Shown: positions 28,149-37,489 of the stretch, piece by piece
Layout: each line of letters opens with the position of its first letter
Numbering within the stretch: the first letter of the stretch is position 1
NCBI GenBank assembly: GCA_964502005.1
Contig: CAZCUX010000004.1
Location: 124,001-188,000, forward strand
Reading direction: 5' to 3'
Length of the DNA: 64,000 nucleotides
From: CAJWOS01 sp964502005
GTDB taxonomy: Bacteria > Myxococcota_A > UBA796 > UBA2385
Position numbers and translations under genes: made by a program
Notes under the pieces: model-generated
The model's input: the letters and a program-made list of their open reading frames with translations, nothing else
Databases searched by the model: none
Told to the model about the DNA's origin: nothing

Positions 28149-28613
28149 CGGCGAACGTTTCGTCCAAGGGGAAGCGCAAGCACCTGTGGGACGATTCCCG
28201 TTCGGAAACCAGCGTATTCATTTTGTAGCATGAGGGGTGATGAATGTCAAATCGCACGAGACGTTTTTAGTTTGTGTGGTATCTGATGTAGAAACGTCGG
28301 ATACGTTGCGTTTCGCAACACAAGGGAGTCGGGCTATGGAGGACATTTGCGCCGGTGGAAATCGAAGGGTTTCTCGGAACGTCACGGCTACACGCGCTTG
28401 TCGGTATCGTGGGGAGGGGCATCCTCTGCAAACGGGGGGATGCACGCGTTCCTGGGGCGAATGGTCTACGCAAGTCAGGATCCAACCGGAATGGCGATTC
28501 AGTGAATGACGATTCAGTGAATGACGATTCAGTGAATGACGATTCAGTGATTGACGTTGGAGTGAATGGTGATTCAGTGAATCGCAAAACCGGCTGGTGG
28601 GCGTTGCTTCGAT
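28149..28613. other. Intergenic region with tandem dyad repeats
   Basis: A 465-bp gap upstream of the FG-GAP pair and downstream of the hybrid kinase gene (both minus strand). Its notable content is the 15-bp repeat array at 28495-28584. I see no credible coding sequence in the rest. Confidence 0.5.
28495..28584. repeat. Six tandem 15-bp units each centred on an ATTCAGTGAAT dyad
   Basis: Unit consensus is CGATTCAGTGAATGA. Units 1-3 are identical, unit 4 has one change, unit 5 is diverged and unit 6 carries the 13-bp palindrome GATTCAGTGAATC. The array begins 30 bp past the stop of the hybrid kinase gene and lies about 350 bp upstream of the FG-GAP lipoprotein operon. Regular dyads at 1.5 helical turns suggest a cooperative protein-binding array rather than coding DNA. 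Confidence 0.85.
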
Positions 28614-31600
28614 TTAGGACAGGCCATCTTCGGAAACGGTAGAGAGCACGCTGCTTGGCGTGTGTCCGGCCCAGGCTTGGTAGGCGCGCGCGAAGTAGGT
28701 GCGGCTCAGGCCCACTGCCGCGGCGACTTCGCCTACGGTTCGGTATTTGCGTTCATGCAGCAGTACATGGGCTTTTTCGAGCCTGCGGGTGCGAAGCCAT
28801 TCGTTGGGCGCCTCGCCGGCGATGCGGTGGAGCTCGCGGCGGAGTGTTCGCTCGCTCATTCCGGCGGCGCGCGCGAGTTCGGCGACCCGAAAGTTGGAGT
28901 CGGACATGTGTTGGTCGGCGAGGTCGACAAGGCGTTGTAGAAGCGTGGTGTCGGCGTCGTTCGGGGGCGGAGCGTGTTGGATGTCGGCAGCTTCCGTCTC
29001 GGTGCGGCGGGCGAGTCGGAGTACGCGGGTTCGAAGCTCTGCGCTGTGAAAGGGCTTGGTCATGTAATCATCGGCGACGCGAAGCCCTGCGAGCCTGTCG
29101 CCGATGCTTGTCTTGGCAGACAGCAACACAATGGGGATGTCGGCGAGCGCGGGGTTATCGCGCATGGCTGTCGCGAGCTCGATGCCGGTCATTTTCGGCA
29201 TCATGACATCGGACACCACCACATCGGGGCGTTGGGATTGAAGCTGTTGGAGCGCGTCTTCGCCGTCGGCAGCGGTGAGCACGCGGGCGCTGGGCCGAAA
29301 CTGCGCCGCCAGAAACTCGCGCATATCGGGATGGTCCTCTACGACGAGAATCACCCGTTTTCCATTTGCGTTGACCTCGGCGTTGTGGAGCGGGGGCACA
29401 GTGAGGTCGTCGTTGGTGTTGAGGTCCACCTCTTCTACGTTGTGGGGCAACTCGTCGAGGGAGAGGTCAATCCAGAAGGTGCTGCCACCGGTCGTGCGCG
29501 GCTCGACGCCAATCGCGCCCCCGTGAAGCTCGACCATCTCTTGTGCCAGCGCGAGGCCGAGGCCTGCTCCGCCATGTGCCCGGCGGTCGCTGCGGTCGAC
29601 TTGGTACAGGCGCTCGAAGATTCGCGGGCGGTCGGCCTCGGAAATACCCGGTCCATCGTCTTCAACGGAAATGCGAACCACCGTTTCGGTTGCGTTGAGC
29701 GACACAGCGACACATCCGCCAGCAGGAGTGAACTTCAGTGCGTTGCTGACAAGGTTGCTGACGGCCTTTTCGATGAGGTCGGGGTCGACCCAAATCGGCA
29801 CCTGCGCGCTGGGTCCGATGAGCGTGATGTTTCGTTGCTCTGCAGAAAAGGAGTGGTCCGCGACGACCTTACGCGCGAGCGCACCCAGGTCGATTCGACG
29901 CGCGCGCACGGGAAGCTCTCCCGCTTCGAGGCGCGTCAGGTCGAAGAGTTGCTCGATGAGCTTCTCGAGTTGCTTTGCGTTGCGGGTGGCCATTTGTATA
30001 TTGCGCAGGCTCTCGGGCGTGAGGCGGTGGTCGTGGAGGACTTGCTCGAGCGGGCCGAGGATGAGGGCAACGGGCGTGCGCAGCTCATGGTGCATATTGA
30101 CAATCATGCGTGTGCGGAGGTCGTCGAGCTGCGCGAGGCGATTGGCTTGCATTGTGAGTTGGTCTTTTTGTGTTGCCAGCAACCGCGTAGTCTCTGTTAG
30201 CTCCTCGGTGCGCAGTGCGACTTGGTTTTCGAGCTCCAGTTGGCGCTTCCGTTGGGTGTTTCCTCGTAGCCAAGCGATGCCCATCGTTGTGCAGCCGCCT
30301 ATGACCAACAAGAGAAAGGGAAACAAGGTGTGTTCATGAATCTGCGGACGGCGGTAAATCTCGGTATGAATTGCCTCGCCCCAGCTTCCGCCGATTCCTG
30401 CGCGAACGGAAATCCGGTTTTGGCCGGGAGGCAGGTGGGTAAATACGGCCTCTCGCTCTCGTTGGGGCGGGGACCAATCACTGTCGCCCAGCTTGGTTTG
30501 GAACCGGACCCGGTCTCCCCACACGCTATCTTGCGTGGACCAATGCAAGCGAAGTGTTGGCGATTCAGGGGGAATGTTTACATTGGATGGGTCTAATTTC
30601 TGACCATCCACCGTAATGGGGCCAAGACGAAGTGGGGGCGCGTCGGGCCACGCAAACAGTGCCGGGTTTACGCCGACGGCTCCTTGTTGTGTGGCGAACC
30701 AGAGCCAGCCATCGAGGCCTTGGGCGAATGCTTGGTCGTTTCCGCCGTTGCATTCTGCATTGGGCATTCCGTCGCGGGTGTCAAGGACCAGCAGGTCGAC
30801 GGTTTCTGTGTCTCCACGGGCGAAGTCGTCGAGCTGTTCGGTGCGCGCGACGACAATTCCCCGGTTGGTGCTCATCCATGTCCGTCCCCGGCCATCGTCC
30901 ACCGATGCGTGGACGCCGCGCGCTGGCAAGCCATGGTTTGAACCAATACAACGCCAGTGGGTGCCATTTCCTCGCAAGGGTGCGGTACACAATCCAGCGT
31001 CTTCGGTGCTGAGCCAAATATTGTCGCCATGCAGGCGAATATGACGGGGATTGTCGGTGGGTATGCTTTGTGTATTGTCCAATCGAACGATGCGGCCAAG
31101 CGTATCCATCCTGCGCAGCCCGCGACCGCCAGATGCGATCAATAGGCCCCCGTCGGGAAGGTAAAGTAGGTCGCGAATCTCACTGATGTCCTCTCCGTTG
31201 TATTGTATTTTGGTTGGTGTTCCATTGACTTCATGCCACAACCCGGAGCGGCCCCCAATCCAGCTCTCCGTTTCGGAGATGACCTCGGTGGCTTGCACAT
31301 GGTCGGACAAGGTGTCGGAGAGGGGGATAAGGCTTCGGTTGCCTTCGGCCGTCTCGGAGACCTCCATGATGCCACTGCCCGCAAAGCGGAGGCGGTCGCC
31401 GTGAACGTACAACATGCCGCCAGGACCGTCGCCTTGTACATCGAGCGTCTCGGGGCCCTCGGGGCCGGGCGTCCACCATGCGTCTACGCCTTTGAGCCAC
31501 AAGCGACCGCTTCTGTCGACCATCACCGACGACACCTGCGCGTCGGTGTCGCCTGCGCGCACGATACGCAGCGGGGACCGCCGAATGCGCAAAACGCCCG

Positions 31601-32513
31601 CGCTGTGGGTGGTCAACCATAGCGAATCGTCCGGCGTCGCGATGGCGGACGTAATGCGGCCGTCGAATGGGAGAACCAACGTTTCATCGGTATACACACC
31701 CTTGGTGGAGAGACCCCACGTCGAGGACGGGCCCGCGACAGGAATCGTCTCCTCGGACAGCACCGTCCATCCAGCCGCGCGCACGTCTCCCGGTGCGGGC
31801 GAAAACGCGGCGCCGTCCCACGTCCAAAGGGGGCCGGTGAGCGATTGAATGAGAAACACGCGGGACGACGATGTTATCCCCAAGCGCCCCACAAAGTCGG
31901 GCACGCCCACCCTTTCGTCCAATGTCGTCGCCGAACCATCCGGAGCAATTCGGGTGACCTCCGCATGGGTGGCAACCCAAAGTGTGCCATCGGGTGCTTC
32001 GAGTACGTCGGAAACGGTCTTTCGGGGCGACTGGGGCACGCGGAGGGGCTGGTCTGTGAGGGAATACAGGCCCTCACCGGTACAAAACCAGATGGTGTCA
32101 CGTCCTTCGCGCAGGCAGGTGCCATTTGGCTGGAAGCCTTGGTCCCGATTCCAGTTTGTGAGTTGGCCGTTGTGCAGGCGCGCGATGCCTTGGCCGTGGT
32201 CGCTCATCATCCAGAGCGCGCCGTCGTGGGGGTGTACGGCCAGCGCGACGAGGCGGCTGGTGCGGAGTCCGGGGAGGTCGCGAACATCGACCAATTCAAA
32301 CATGGTCCCATCAAACCGGAGAAGACCGCTCGTGGACGCAACCCAAATGGTGCCGTCCGGCGTGCGGGCGACATCCATCGCGTGGTCGGTGGGCAGTCCA
32401 TTTTCGCTGGTCCACTGGTCGACCACCCAACCATCGACGGGCCGTACGGCTGGCGCTGCGTGGGCTGCGAGACCCACGAGACAAATCAGCAGTGCGAAAA
32501 AGGCTCGAAACAT
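28614..32513 (-). CDS. Hybrid two-component system protein: propeller sensor, histidine kinase, receiver, AraC output
   Basis: A 1299-aa one-protein signalling chain of the HTCS type. It has a Sec signal (MFRAFFALLICLVGLAAHA) and a periplasmic two-component-regulator propeller (about 25-640: WTSENGLPTDHAMDVARTPD, later DGRGRTWMSTNRGI). A Y_Y_Y-like beta domain precedes a TM helix at about 733-755. The histidine kinase has H-box His809 in HHELRTP, N-box NLVSNALKFTP and GAGLGLALAQEMVELHGG. The receiver has phospho-acceptor Asp1102 in VSDVMMP and a DDYMTKPF Lys. An AraC helix-turn-helix ends the protein (about 1195-1290, ending YFARAYQAWAGHTPSS). HTCS proteins typically sense oligosaccharides and switch on nearby degradative genes. 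The adjacent chitosanase-like gene, 50 bp upstream on the same strand, is a natural candidate target. Confidence 0.93.
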   Translation of the reverse strand: MFRAFFALLICLVGLAAHAAPAVRPVDGWVVDQWTSENGLPTDHAMDVARTPDGTIWVASTSGLLRFDGTMFELVDVRDLPGLRTSRLVALAVHPHDGALWMMSDHGQGIARLHNGQLTNWNRDQGFQPNGTCLREGRDTIWFCTGEGLYSLTDQPLRVPQSPRKTVSDVLEAPDGTLWVATHAEVTRIAPDGSATTLDERVGVPDFVGRLGITSSSRVFLIQSLTGPLWTWDGAAFSPAPGDVRAAGWTVLSEETIPVAGPSSTWGLSTKGVYTDETLVLPFDGRITSAIATPDDSLWLTTHSAGVLRIRRSPLRIVRAGDTDAQVSSVMVDRSGRLWLKGVDAWWTPGPEGPETLDVQGDGPGGMLYVHGDRLRFAGSGIMEVSETAEGNRSLIPLSDTLSDHVQATEVISETESWIGGRSGLWHEVNGTPTKIQYNGEDISEIRDLLYLPDGGLLIASGGRGLRRMDTLGRIVRLDNTQSIPTDNPRHIRLHGDNIWLSTEDAGLCTAPLRGNGTHWRCIGSNHGLPARGVHASVDDGRGRTWMSTNRGIVVARTEQLDDFARGDTETVDLLVLDTRDGMPNAECNGGNDQAFAQGLDGWLWFATQQGAVGVNPALFAWPDAPPLRLGPITVDGQKLDPSNVNIPPESPTLRLHWSTQDSVWGDRVRFQTKLGDSDWSPPQREREAVFTHLPPGQNRISVRAGIGGSWGEAIHTEIYRRPQIHEHTLFPFLLLVIGGCTTMGIAWLRGNTQRKRQLELENQVALRTEELTETTRLLATQKDQLTMQANRLAQLDDLRTRMIVNMHHELRTPVALILGPLEQVLHDHRLTPESLRNIQMATRNAKQLEKLIEQLFDLTRLEAGELPVRARRIDLGALARKVVADHSFSAEQRNITLIGPSAQVPIWVDPDLIEKAVSNLVSNALKFTPAGGCVAVSLNATETVVRISVEDDGPGISEADRPRIFERLYQVDRSDRRAHGGAGLGLALAQEMVELHGGAIGVEPRTTGGSTFWIDLSLDELPHNVEEVDLNTNDDLTVPPLHNAEVNANGKRVILVVEDHPDMREFLAAQFRPSARVLTAADGEDALQQLQSQRPDVVVSDVMMPKMTGIELATAMRDNPALADIPIVLLSAKTSIGDRLAGLRVADDYMTKPFHSAELRTRVLRLARRTETEAADIQHAPPPNDADTTLLQRLVDLADQHMSDSNFRVAELARAAGMSERTLRRELHRIAGEAPNEWLRTRRLEKAHVLLHERKYRTVGEVAAAVGLSRTYFARAYQAWAGHTPSSVLSTVSEDGLS

Positions 32514-32563
32514 GACCCCGCAACCATAGCGCGCGGGGCCACCGACTCAGGACGCGCGCGGCT

Positions 32564-34738
32564 TCAATGCATCCGCCATGACATCGCCTTCCGAACCTTG
32601 TCTTTGTCGCGAAGGTCCATTTGGCCGCCGTCGAGGAGCTTGCGGTACATATCGACGCGCCGCTTCCCGTTCCCATTCGCGTTGTAGTCGTTGGTGTCCA
32701 CAACCTTTGCGCGTTCGTCTAGAAATTTGCGCAGGAATTCGGCTTCGGAGCGGGGATTCTTGATTCGGTTCATCAGCGCCTCCGCGGTGTCTTTCGTGCC
32801 GGAGAAGCCCTGATTGAGCGCGCAATCCGTCACAGCGGCAATCGTGAGGGCGCTTGTGTAGCCGAGAGACTGGAGGTGCGAGACAGACGGCGCGATGTAT
32901 TCCTTGTGAAACCAGGTCCAGACGGCCTTTTGCCATGCAGGGTCGCGCCCGAGCTTGGCGACGTTTTCTTTGAAGCGGTCTTTGTTGTTGACCCCCAGCT
33001 CCTTCGCGCTCGTGCCCGCTTCGGTGAACAAGCGGCCCGCATCGCCGGAAATTGAGCCGCCCGTGGTTGCGCCGAACGCGGAAATCGTCCAGCCACGCTT
33101 GTCCTTGTCGTATTCGAGCCGCTCGCAGCTTCCATAAAACTTGGCGGGGTTGCTGTTCCAACCCTTCTCTTGGTCCTGCTCGGACTTGGCGATGAGGTCG
33201 GTGATGTTGTCCCACTGTTCGCTGTCGAGGCCCGTTTTGTCGTGCAGCATTTGGGCGATGCCCTGGGGGAACTGGTCGTCTTTGTTGGACTGACCGCTGG
33301 GCACGGGGATTTTGTCGAGTTCGCTGTCCTCCTTGGGCTCTGGCGTCTTGCCGTCATGGGTCGGCCCTGCGGCTTGAAATCGGGATGCCAAGGCCGTCGC
33401 TGCAACCCAACCCTTCTCTTCGGTGCCTTTGCCGTCAGAGTCGAGCATGACACGCCATCGGGGGCCGATTCCCCCCGGACCTGCATCGGTCGTTTGCGAA
33501 TCGGTGCGGACCCAAATCGCGTCGCCTTTGGATAGATTGCGGCGGGGTTTTCCAGCGCCATCGAGCAAAGCGGTGTCCACCTTGGCGCGGGTCGGCTCCC
33601 AGCGGCCCTCCGCTTCGCGCCAGGACGGCGCTTTCGTGTCCTTGCTGTCCGGCGATTGGGCTTTGGCCGGGGATTGTCCCTTTCGCCATTCGTCGACGGT
33701 GGGTTGCGTCGATTGGTTGTGTTGGCCAATGGTTTCCGGCCCCGATGTGTCCTTCTTCCAACTGTTTCCGTCGTTTGTTTGGCTGACGAGTTTTCCGCCG
33801 CCCTGGATACCCGCGTAGCGGTTGCCCTCCAGCACATTGTTCATGCCCGATGTGCCGCCGTCTTTGCGGTTTCCTTTCCACGGGCGCCGCGTCACTTCCC
33901 AGCCGTTTTTTAGATTGTTGTTGCCATTTGGATTGATAAAATCATTGTTTCGGACGGTGCTATGGGAACCCTTGAGGTCAATCAGCGATTCCGCGCCATT
34001 TTCACCCGCGATGCGGTCGCCCACCAATACGTTGCCTTCAATCAAGGTGTTGCGCGTGCCTTCCTTCACGTCTATCGCCTCCGATGACGTTCCTTCGATG
34101 TAGTTGTTCAACACCTTGTTGTGGTCGGACTTGTCTTGCCCGCCGTAAGAATCCCACTTTTTGCTGTCAGACCCAATATAAATGCCCTCGCCATTGCCAA
34201 TGTGTTTTTTGTCTCCTTGTCCCGCTTTGGAGATATAGGTATTTTGAATGGTATTGTAGGCGCTGCTTTGTTTGAAATGAACGGCCTCCGACCTCGTGTT
34301 CTTCACGGTGAGGCCATTCATCTCATTGTGGTTGCTGCCATTGAGGATCAAGCCGCGCTGACCGCCGAGAATCGTAAATCCCGAGAGATGGGTATGTTCG
34401 ACGCCGTCCATCTGGAGTGTGGTTGTTCCATCGCCACCATCGAGCATCGCCTTGCTGGAGCCTTCAAATCGAATGGGGTTCTCATCGGTCCCTTGTATAT
34501 TTCGCATTTTGAACTGACCGTGATATACTCCATCTTCGAGGCGAAACCAGTCACCGGGCTGGGCTTGTCGAAACGCGCGCTGCAGCTCTTGCGCGTCGCC
34601 AATGGATTTGGCCTTCCCCGCAGCACTTCGCAGTCGCTCCTGCCGTTCTGCATTGGACGGACCTGCACCCGAACGAGCCGCTTGGGGTGCGCGGCTCGCG
34701 GCAGGGGACGCGGACGGTGTGCTTCGGTGGGACTTCAT
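32564..34738 (-). CDS. Parallel beta-helix / SH3-like / GH46-chitosanase-like modular protein
   Basis: A 724-aa protein. ATG 34738 has GAGGAGG a few bases upstream; longer in-frame starts lack this. No signal peptide: the N-terminus is Ser/Pro/Ala/Arg-rich and probably disordered. About 45-320 is a pectate-lyase-like right-handed beta-helix (RLEDGVYHGQFKMRN, then repeated HNKVLNNYIEG / TLIEGNVLVGD rungs). After a Lys/Ser/Pro linker an SH3-like part (about 385-470: KGDAIWVRTDSQTTDAGPGG) follows. The C-terminal ~220 residues resemble GH46 chitosanases: Glu520 in IAKSEQ and Asp546 in KDKRGWT sit where the catalytic Glu and the GDGRGYT Asp are expected. It may cleave chitosan or a related amino-sugar polymer. 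A role as a toxin delivered without Sec export is possible. Confidence 0.75.
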   Translation of the reverse strand: MKSHRSTPSASPAASRAPQAARSGAGPSNAERQERLRSAAGKAKSIGDAQELQRAFRQAQPGDWFRLEDGVYHGQFKMRNIQGTDENPIRFEGSSKAMLDGGDGTTTLQMDGVEHTHLSGFTILGGQRGLILNGSNHNEMNGLTVKNTRSEAVHFKQSSAYNTIQNTYISKAGQGDKKHIGNGEGIYIGSDSKKWDSYGGQDKSDHNKVLNNYIEGTSSEAIDVKEGTRNTLIEGNVLVGDRIAGENGAESLIDLKGSHSTVRNNDFINPNGNNNLKNGWEVTRRPWKGNRKDGGTSGMNNVLEGNRYAGIQGGGKLVSQTNDGNSWKKDTSGPETIGQHNQSTQPTVDEWRKGQSPAKAQSPDSKDTKAPSWREAEGRWEPTRAKVDTALLDGAGKPRRNLSKGDAIWVRTDSQTTDAGPGGIGPRWRVMLDSDGKGTEEKGWVAATALASRFQAAGPTHDGKTPEPKEDSELDKIPVPSGQSNKDDQFPQGIAQMLHDKTGLDSEQWDNITDLIAKSEQDQEKGWNSNPAKFYGSCERLEYDKDKRGWTISAFGATTGGSISGDAGRLFTEAGTSAKELGVNNKDRFKENVAKLGRDPAWQKAVWTWFHKEYIAPSVSHLQSLGYTSALTIAAVTDCALNQGFSGTKDTAEALMNRIKNPRSEAEFLRKFLDERAKVVDTNDYNANGNGKRRVDMYRKLLDGGQMDLRDKDKVRKAMSWRMH

Positions 34739-35428
34739 GGGGCCTCCTCGCCAACAGGACCCTCCGATTCTCACACTTGGCGGGTTGGCGCGAATCCTTC
34801 GCGGTGTAGATGGCCGTTTTGGACGCGAAAATGTCTGGTTTGGGCACGGAGCGAGGGGCTCGGGTATTCGCTCTCGGAGATCTGCTTCTCCGGTAGAGCC
34901 CAGTGTGCGAAATGGGCACAGCCTGCAAAAATACGACAAATACGATCATTTCGGCGATTGGAGACTCCTGTTTCGCGGTCGTGTGCCCAGTTCGGCCAAC
35001 CATGCGTCGGTAACGGCCATCCCACACGCAAACGTGTTGATTGGCGCGACACACACGGACGTTTGGGCAAATGCCGCTTCAGTGCTTTCGCTATGGGTGG
35101 TCAGGGACACCGATGCCCGCGCAAACAGGAGCAGAGCGCCAGAATCGTCGAATAACGGAGGAATATGACGAAGGTATGGGTGCGACAACAAACCGGAACG
35201 GGGGAATGGCTTGGGGACGCAGAGCAGGCGATGGACGAAAACCCGCGTGGCGAAAGCGCAGATTGGCGACACTTCCGGCAAATAACGCACGTTTGACACC
35301 GCATACGCATCGACTGAATCGCCATTCATTTTATAGAAGAGCCTCTTGGTGCTCGTTTCCGGGGTTTAGGATATTTGCGCACCAAACCCTGCGGCGAAGC
35401 ACTCGGCATCGTCCTATCGGAGGCGCTC
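34739..35428. other. Intergenic region between divergent chitosanase-like and propeller lipoprotein genes
   Basis: About 690 bp. Nothing beyond expected divergent promoters and the GAGGAGG ribosome site of the 34738 gene can be supported. Frames in it are short, unconserved-looking and without ribosome sites. Confidence 0.45.
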
Positions 35429-36733
35429 TTGCAGCCCCATCTCTTGCGCTCCTTGCTCTTCTGCCTCATCGGCGCGTCTTGTTCGGTCAAACAAGAGGTC
35501 GGCGGCGAAGCGTCGGGTCCATCGCTGGTGGACGACCAAGCTGGCGAAGGTTCGACGGGTAACGGCGCAGGAACGGAGACGGGCGGGGGCGCCGGCGGAG
35601 GGGGCGTGGACGACGGTGGGACAGCGCCCAGTGACGATGGCGGGGGAGGCGACGACGGGGGCACCGAAACGACGTCCACAGCCGACTCGGGCGAAGAAGC
35701 GGACCCATGCGGCGATGTGTCGGTCATCCCCTCGTTTTCATTGCCCGCTGCGCCCGCGCTTACGCCCGTCTCTGGCCGCTCCGTCCATGGCGCCGACAAT
35801 ATCTACGCTCCCGATGTCGTGCGGGTGTCGTCCAGCTTGTGTTTGATGTACTACGGCGCGCAAGGAGGCGATGGGCACGACCAAATCTTCCTGGCGACGT
35901 CAACGGACTGCGCCAACTGGGTGCATTGGCCCGACCGAGACGCGCCGGCTCCGGTGGTCGCGTCCGGCACCTCCAACCACGTCAACGACCCGTCCGTGGT
36001 GCAAGTGGGGGGTACTTGGTATATGTACTATACCGATGCGCCGACCGCCGAGGACGACCGCATTCACCTCGCAACCTCGTCCGATGGCTTCTCTTGGACG
36101 AAACAGGGGATTGTGCTTGACGTCGGGGGTGGGGGGACGTGGGACTCGTGGAAGGTGGGGCGACCATCGGTTGTGGTGCGCGAAGGCACGTTCTGGCTGT
36201 ACTATGACGGAAATGACGGCACAGCGCGGCATGTGGGCCTCGCGACCTCTGCCGACGGGCGCACGTTCGCCAAGCACGCATCGAACCCGTTGGTCTTCAA
36301 TGCCGGCGCGATGGACGTAGAGCAGGTCGCGGGGACGTGGTTGATGCTTCATGAAGGGCACAGCGGCACGTTGGCGCTCACGTCCGCGGACGGGTTGACG
36401 TGGTGCGACCAGGGCCAAATCATGGGCCTGACGGGCGGGAGCTGGGACGCCTACGGACAGGTCACGCCCTTCGTGTATACCGAAGACGGCAGCCGTTTCG
36501 ACGCCTTGTTGTTTGGCGGCGCGTCCCACTCTTGTTGGTGCCACAACCGCATCGGCCAGGCCTTGCCCGTCGGCGACACGATGCCCACCGACCCGGACGA
36601 CGGCTGCGGCGGCTGCGTCGCCGATTCGGACTGCACCCAAGCCTGCCGCGATGGTGGCTATGGGGTGGACGGTTTTTGCTCGGCGCCTGGAAGCACCGAC
36701 CCCGGTGCCTGCTGCGCGTGCGTGGGCGGCTGA
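35429..36733 (+). CDS. Beta-propeller lipoprotein, glycosyl-hydrolase-family-43-like fold
   Basis: An approximately 434-aa exported protein. I place the start at TTG 35429: GGAGG (35419-35423) is 5 nt upstream and the product begins with a compact signal (QPHLLRSLLFCLIGASC, lipobox IGASC). A start at 35375 lacks a ribosome site. A Gly/Asp/Thr-rich linker (about 25-95) precedes a five-bladed propeller with repeated blade motifs (APDVVRVSSSLCLMYYGA, NDPSVVQVGGTWYMYYTD, RPSVVVREGTFWLYYDGND), as in GH43/GH32/GH130-type enzymes and binders. The C-terminus is Cys-rich (GCGGCVADSDCTQACRDGG). Which sugar, if any, is bound cannot be told. It overlaps the convergent TetR gene by 76 bp. Confidence 0.78.
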   Translation: MQPHLLRSLLFCLIGASCSVKQEVGGEASGPSLVDDQAGEGSTGNGAGTETGGGAGGGGVDDGGTAPSDDGGGGDDGGTETTSTADSGEEADPCGDVSVIPSFSLPAAPALTPVSGRSVHGADNIYAPDVVRVSSSLCLMYYGAQGGDGHDQIFLATSTDCANWVHWPDRDAPAPVVASGTSNHVNDPSVVQVGGTWYMYYTDAPTAEDDRIHLATSSDGFSWTKQGIVLDVGGGGTWDSWKVGRPSVVVREGTFWLYYDGNDGTARHVGLATSADGRTFAKHASNPLVFNAGAMDVEQVAGTWLMLHEGHSGTLALTSADGLTWCDQGQIMGLTGGSWDAYGQVTPFVYTEDGSRFDALLFGGASHSCWCHNRIGQALPVGDTMPTDPDDGCGGCVADSDCTQACRDGGYGVDGFCSAPGSTDPGACCACVGG

Positions 36734-37350
36734 AGGGGCACCACCGACGGGACTTGGAGGGCGGAAAACGCCAGCGTCGCTTGGGCGCGGGTGAGGGCAG
36801 GGTCGTGTCCCCGCGCAATTTGCAGCAACACGGTGGTGAGTTGCGTGTCGATAAAGTGGGTGGCAAGGTCGGTCGGAATCGCCGGGTTCACGGTGCCGTA
36901 GGCCCGCGCGCGCTCGAACCAGGCGGAATAAGCGAGGCGTAGGTCTGCGGCGATTTCATCGACCAATGCGGTGGTTTCGGGACCAACGCCGCTGGAGGAG
37001 GACCGCAGCTCGGCGACCAAGCAGCCTGCAGGCCGACCCGAGCCTTCGGTCACAAGGGTCAGCAAGTGCGCGAGCACCACGTCAAAGCGCTCGTTCGACG
37101 ACAAAAGCGTGAGAATGGGCGCGACGACTTGGTTTCGGTAGTGCGCGACGGCCGCCGCCATAAGGCCGTCTTCGCTGCCGAAGACGCGGTAAACACTGGG
37201 TTTTGACACATCCGCGCGCCGACAAATCTCGTTGATAGAGACCTCGCGTACGCCGTCGCACCAGTAGCTCGTCATCGCAATCTCGATGGTTCGCTGTTGG
37301 TCGAGGGTCTTGGGTCTGCCGCGACCGCGTTTTTCCATTTCGAGAGACAT
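36658..37350 (-). CDS. TetR/AcrR-family transcriptional regulator
   Basis: A 230-aa protein with an N-terminal helix-turn-helix (about 15-62: RTIEIAMTSYWCDGVREVSI, CRRADVSKPSVYRVFGSEDG) and an all-helical ligand domain with a Cys (AGCLVAELRS). The C-terminal ~25 residues are Pro/Gln-rich and lie in the 76-bp overlap with the convergent propeller gene. It is divergent from a membrane protein gene; two operator-like dyads with TTTTCGTACC half-sites lie between them, one directly at this gene's start codon, so autorepression is likely. With an operator abutting ATG 37350, that start may be leaderless; ATG 37338 is an alternative. Confidence 0.9.
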   Translation of the reverse strand: MSLEMEKRGRGRPKTLDQQRTIEIAMTSYWCDGVREVSINEICRRADVSKPSVYRVFGSEDGLMAAAVAHYRNQVVAPILTLLSSNERFDVVLAHLLTLVTEGSGRPAGCLVAELRSSSSGVGPETTALVDEIAADLRLAYSAWFERARAYGTVNPAIPTDLATHFIDTQLTTVLLQIARGHDPALTRAQATLAFSALQVPSVVPLQPPTHAQQAPGSVLPGAEQKPSTP

Positions 37351-37373
37351 TTTCGTACCACGCGGTATTTTAT
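37350..37373. promoter_or_regulatory. TetR operator candidate 1
   Basis: TTTTCGTACC-ACGC-GGTATTTT: the left half-site matches that of site 2 exactly and the right half is partly degenerate. It touches the TetR gene start, where binding would block its transcription. Confidence 0.55.
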
Positions 37374-37405
37374 TGTGGACAAGGATGGGGGTGCGCCGCT
37401 ACATG

Positions 37406-37429
37406 GTTTTGTACCAGTTGGTACGAAAA
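37406..37429. promoter_or_regulatory. TetR operator candidate 2
   Basis: GTTTTGTACC-AGTT-GGTACGAAAA is a dyad with 8 of 10 positions paired. It shares the half-site and 4-bp spacer of candidate 1 and lies 60 bp before the membrane-protein start. Confidence 0.6.
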
Positions 37430-37489
37430 CTGGCAAGCACTCGGAGCCCGCAATCCCATCGGGCTGCGGGAACATAAGGAGTTACCCAT

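Noticed and set aside
28495..28584. CRISPR array
   Set aside because: Units are directly adjacent 15-bp repeats without spacers, and no cas genes are present.
28267..28587. Minus-strand frame with repeated Phe-Thr-Glu-Ser units
   Set aside because: The repetition comes from the 15-bp DNA dyads, whose unit length is a multiple of three. There is no ribosome site and the palindromic organisation points to a DNA element.
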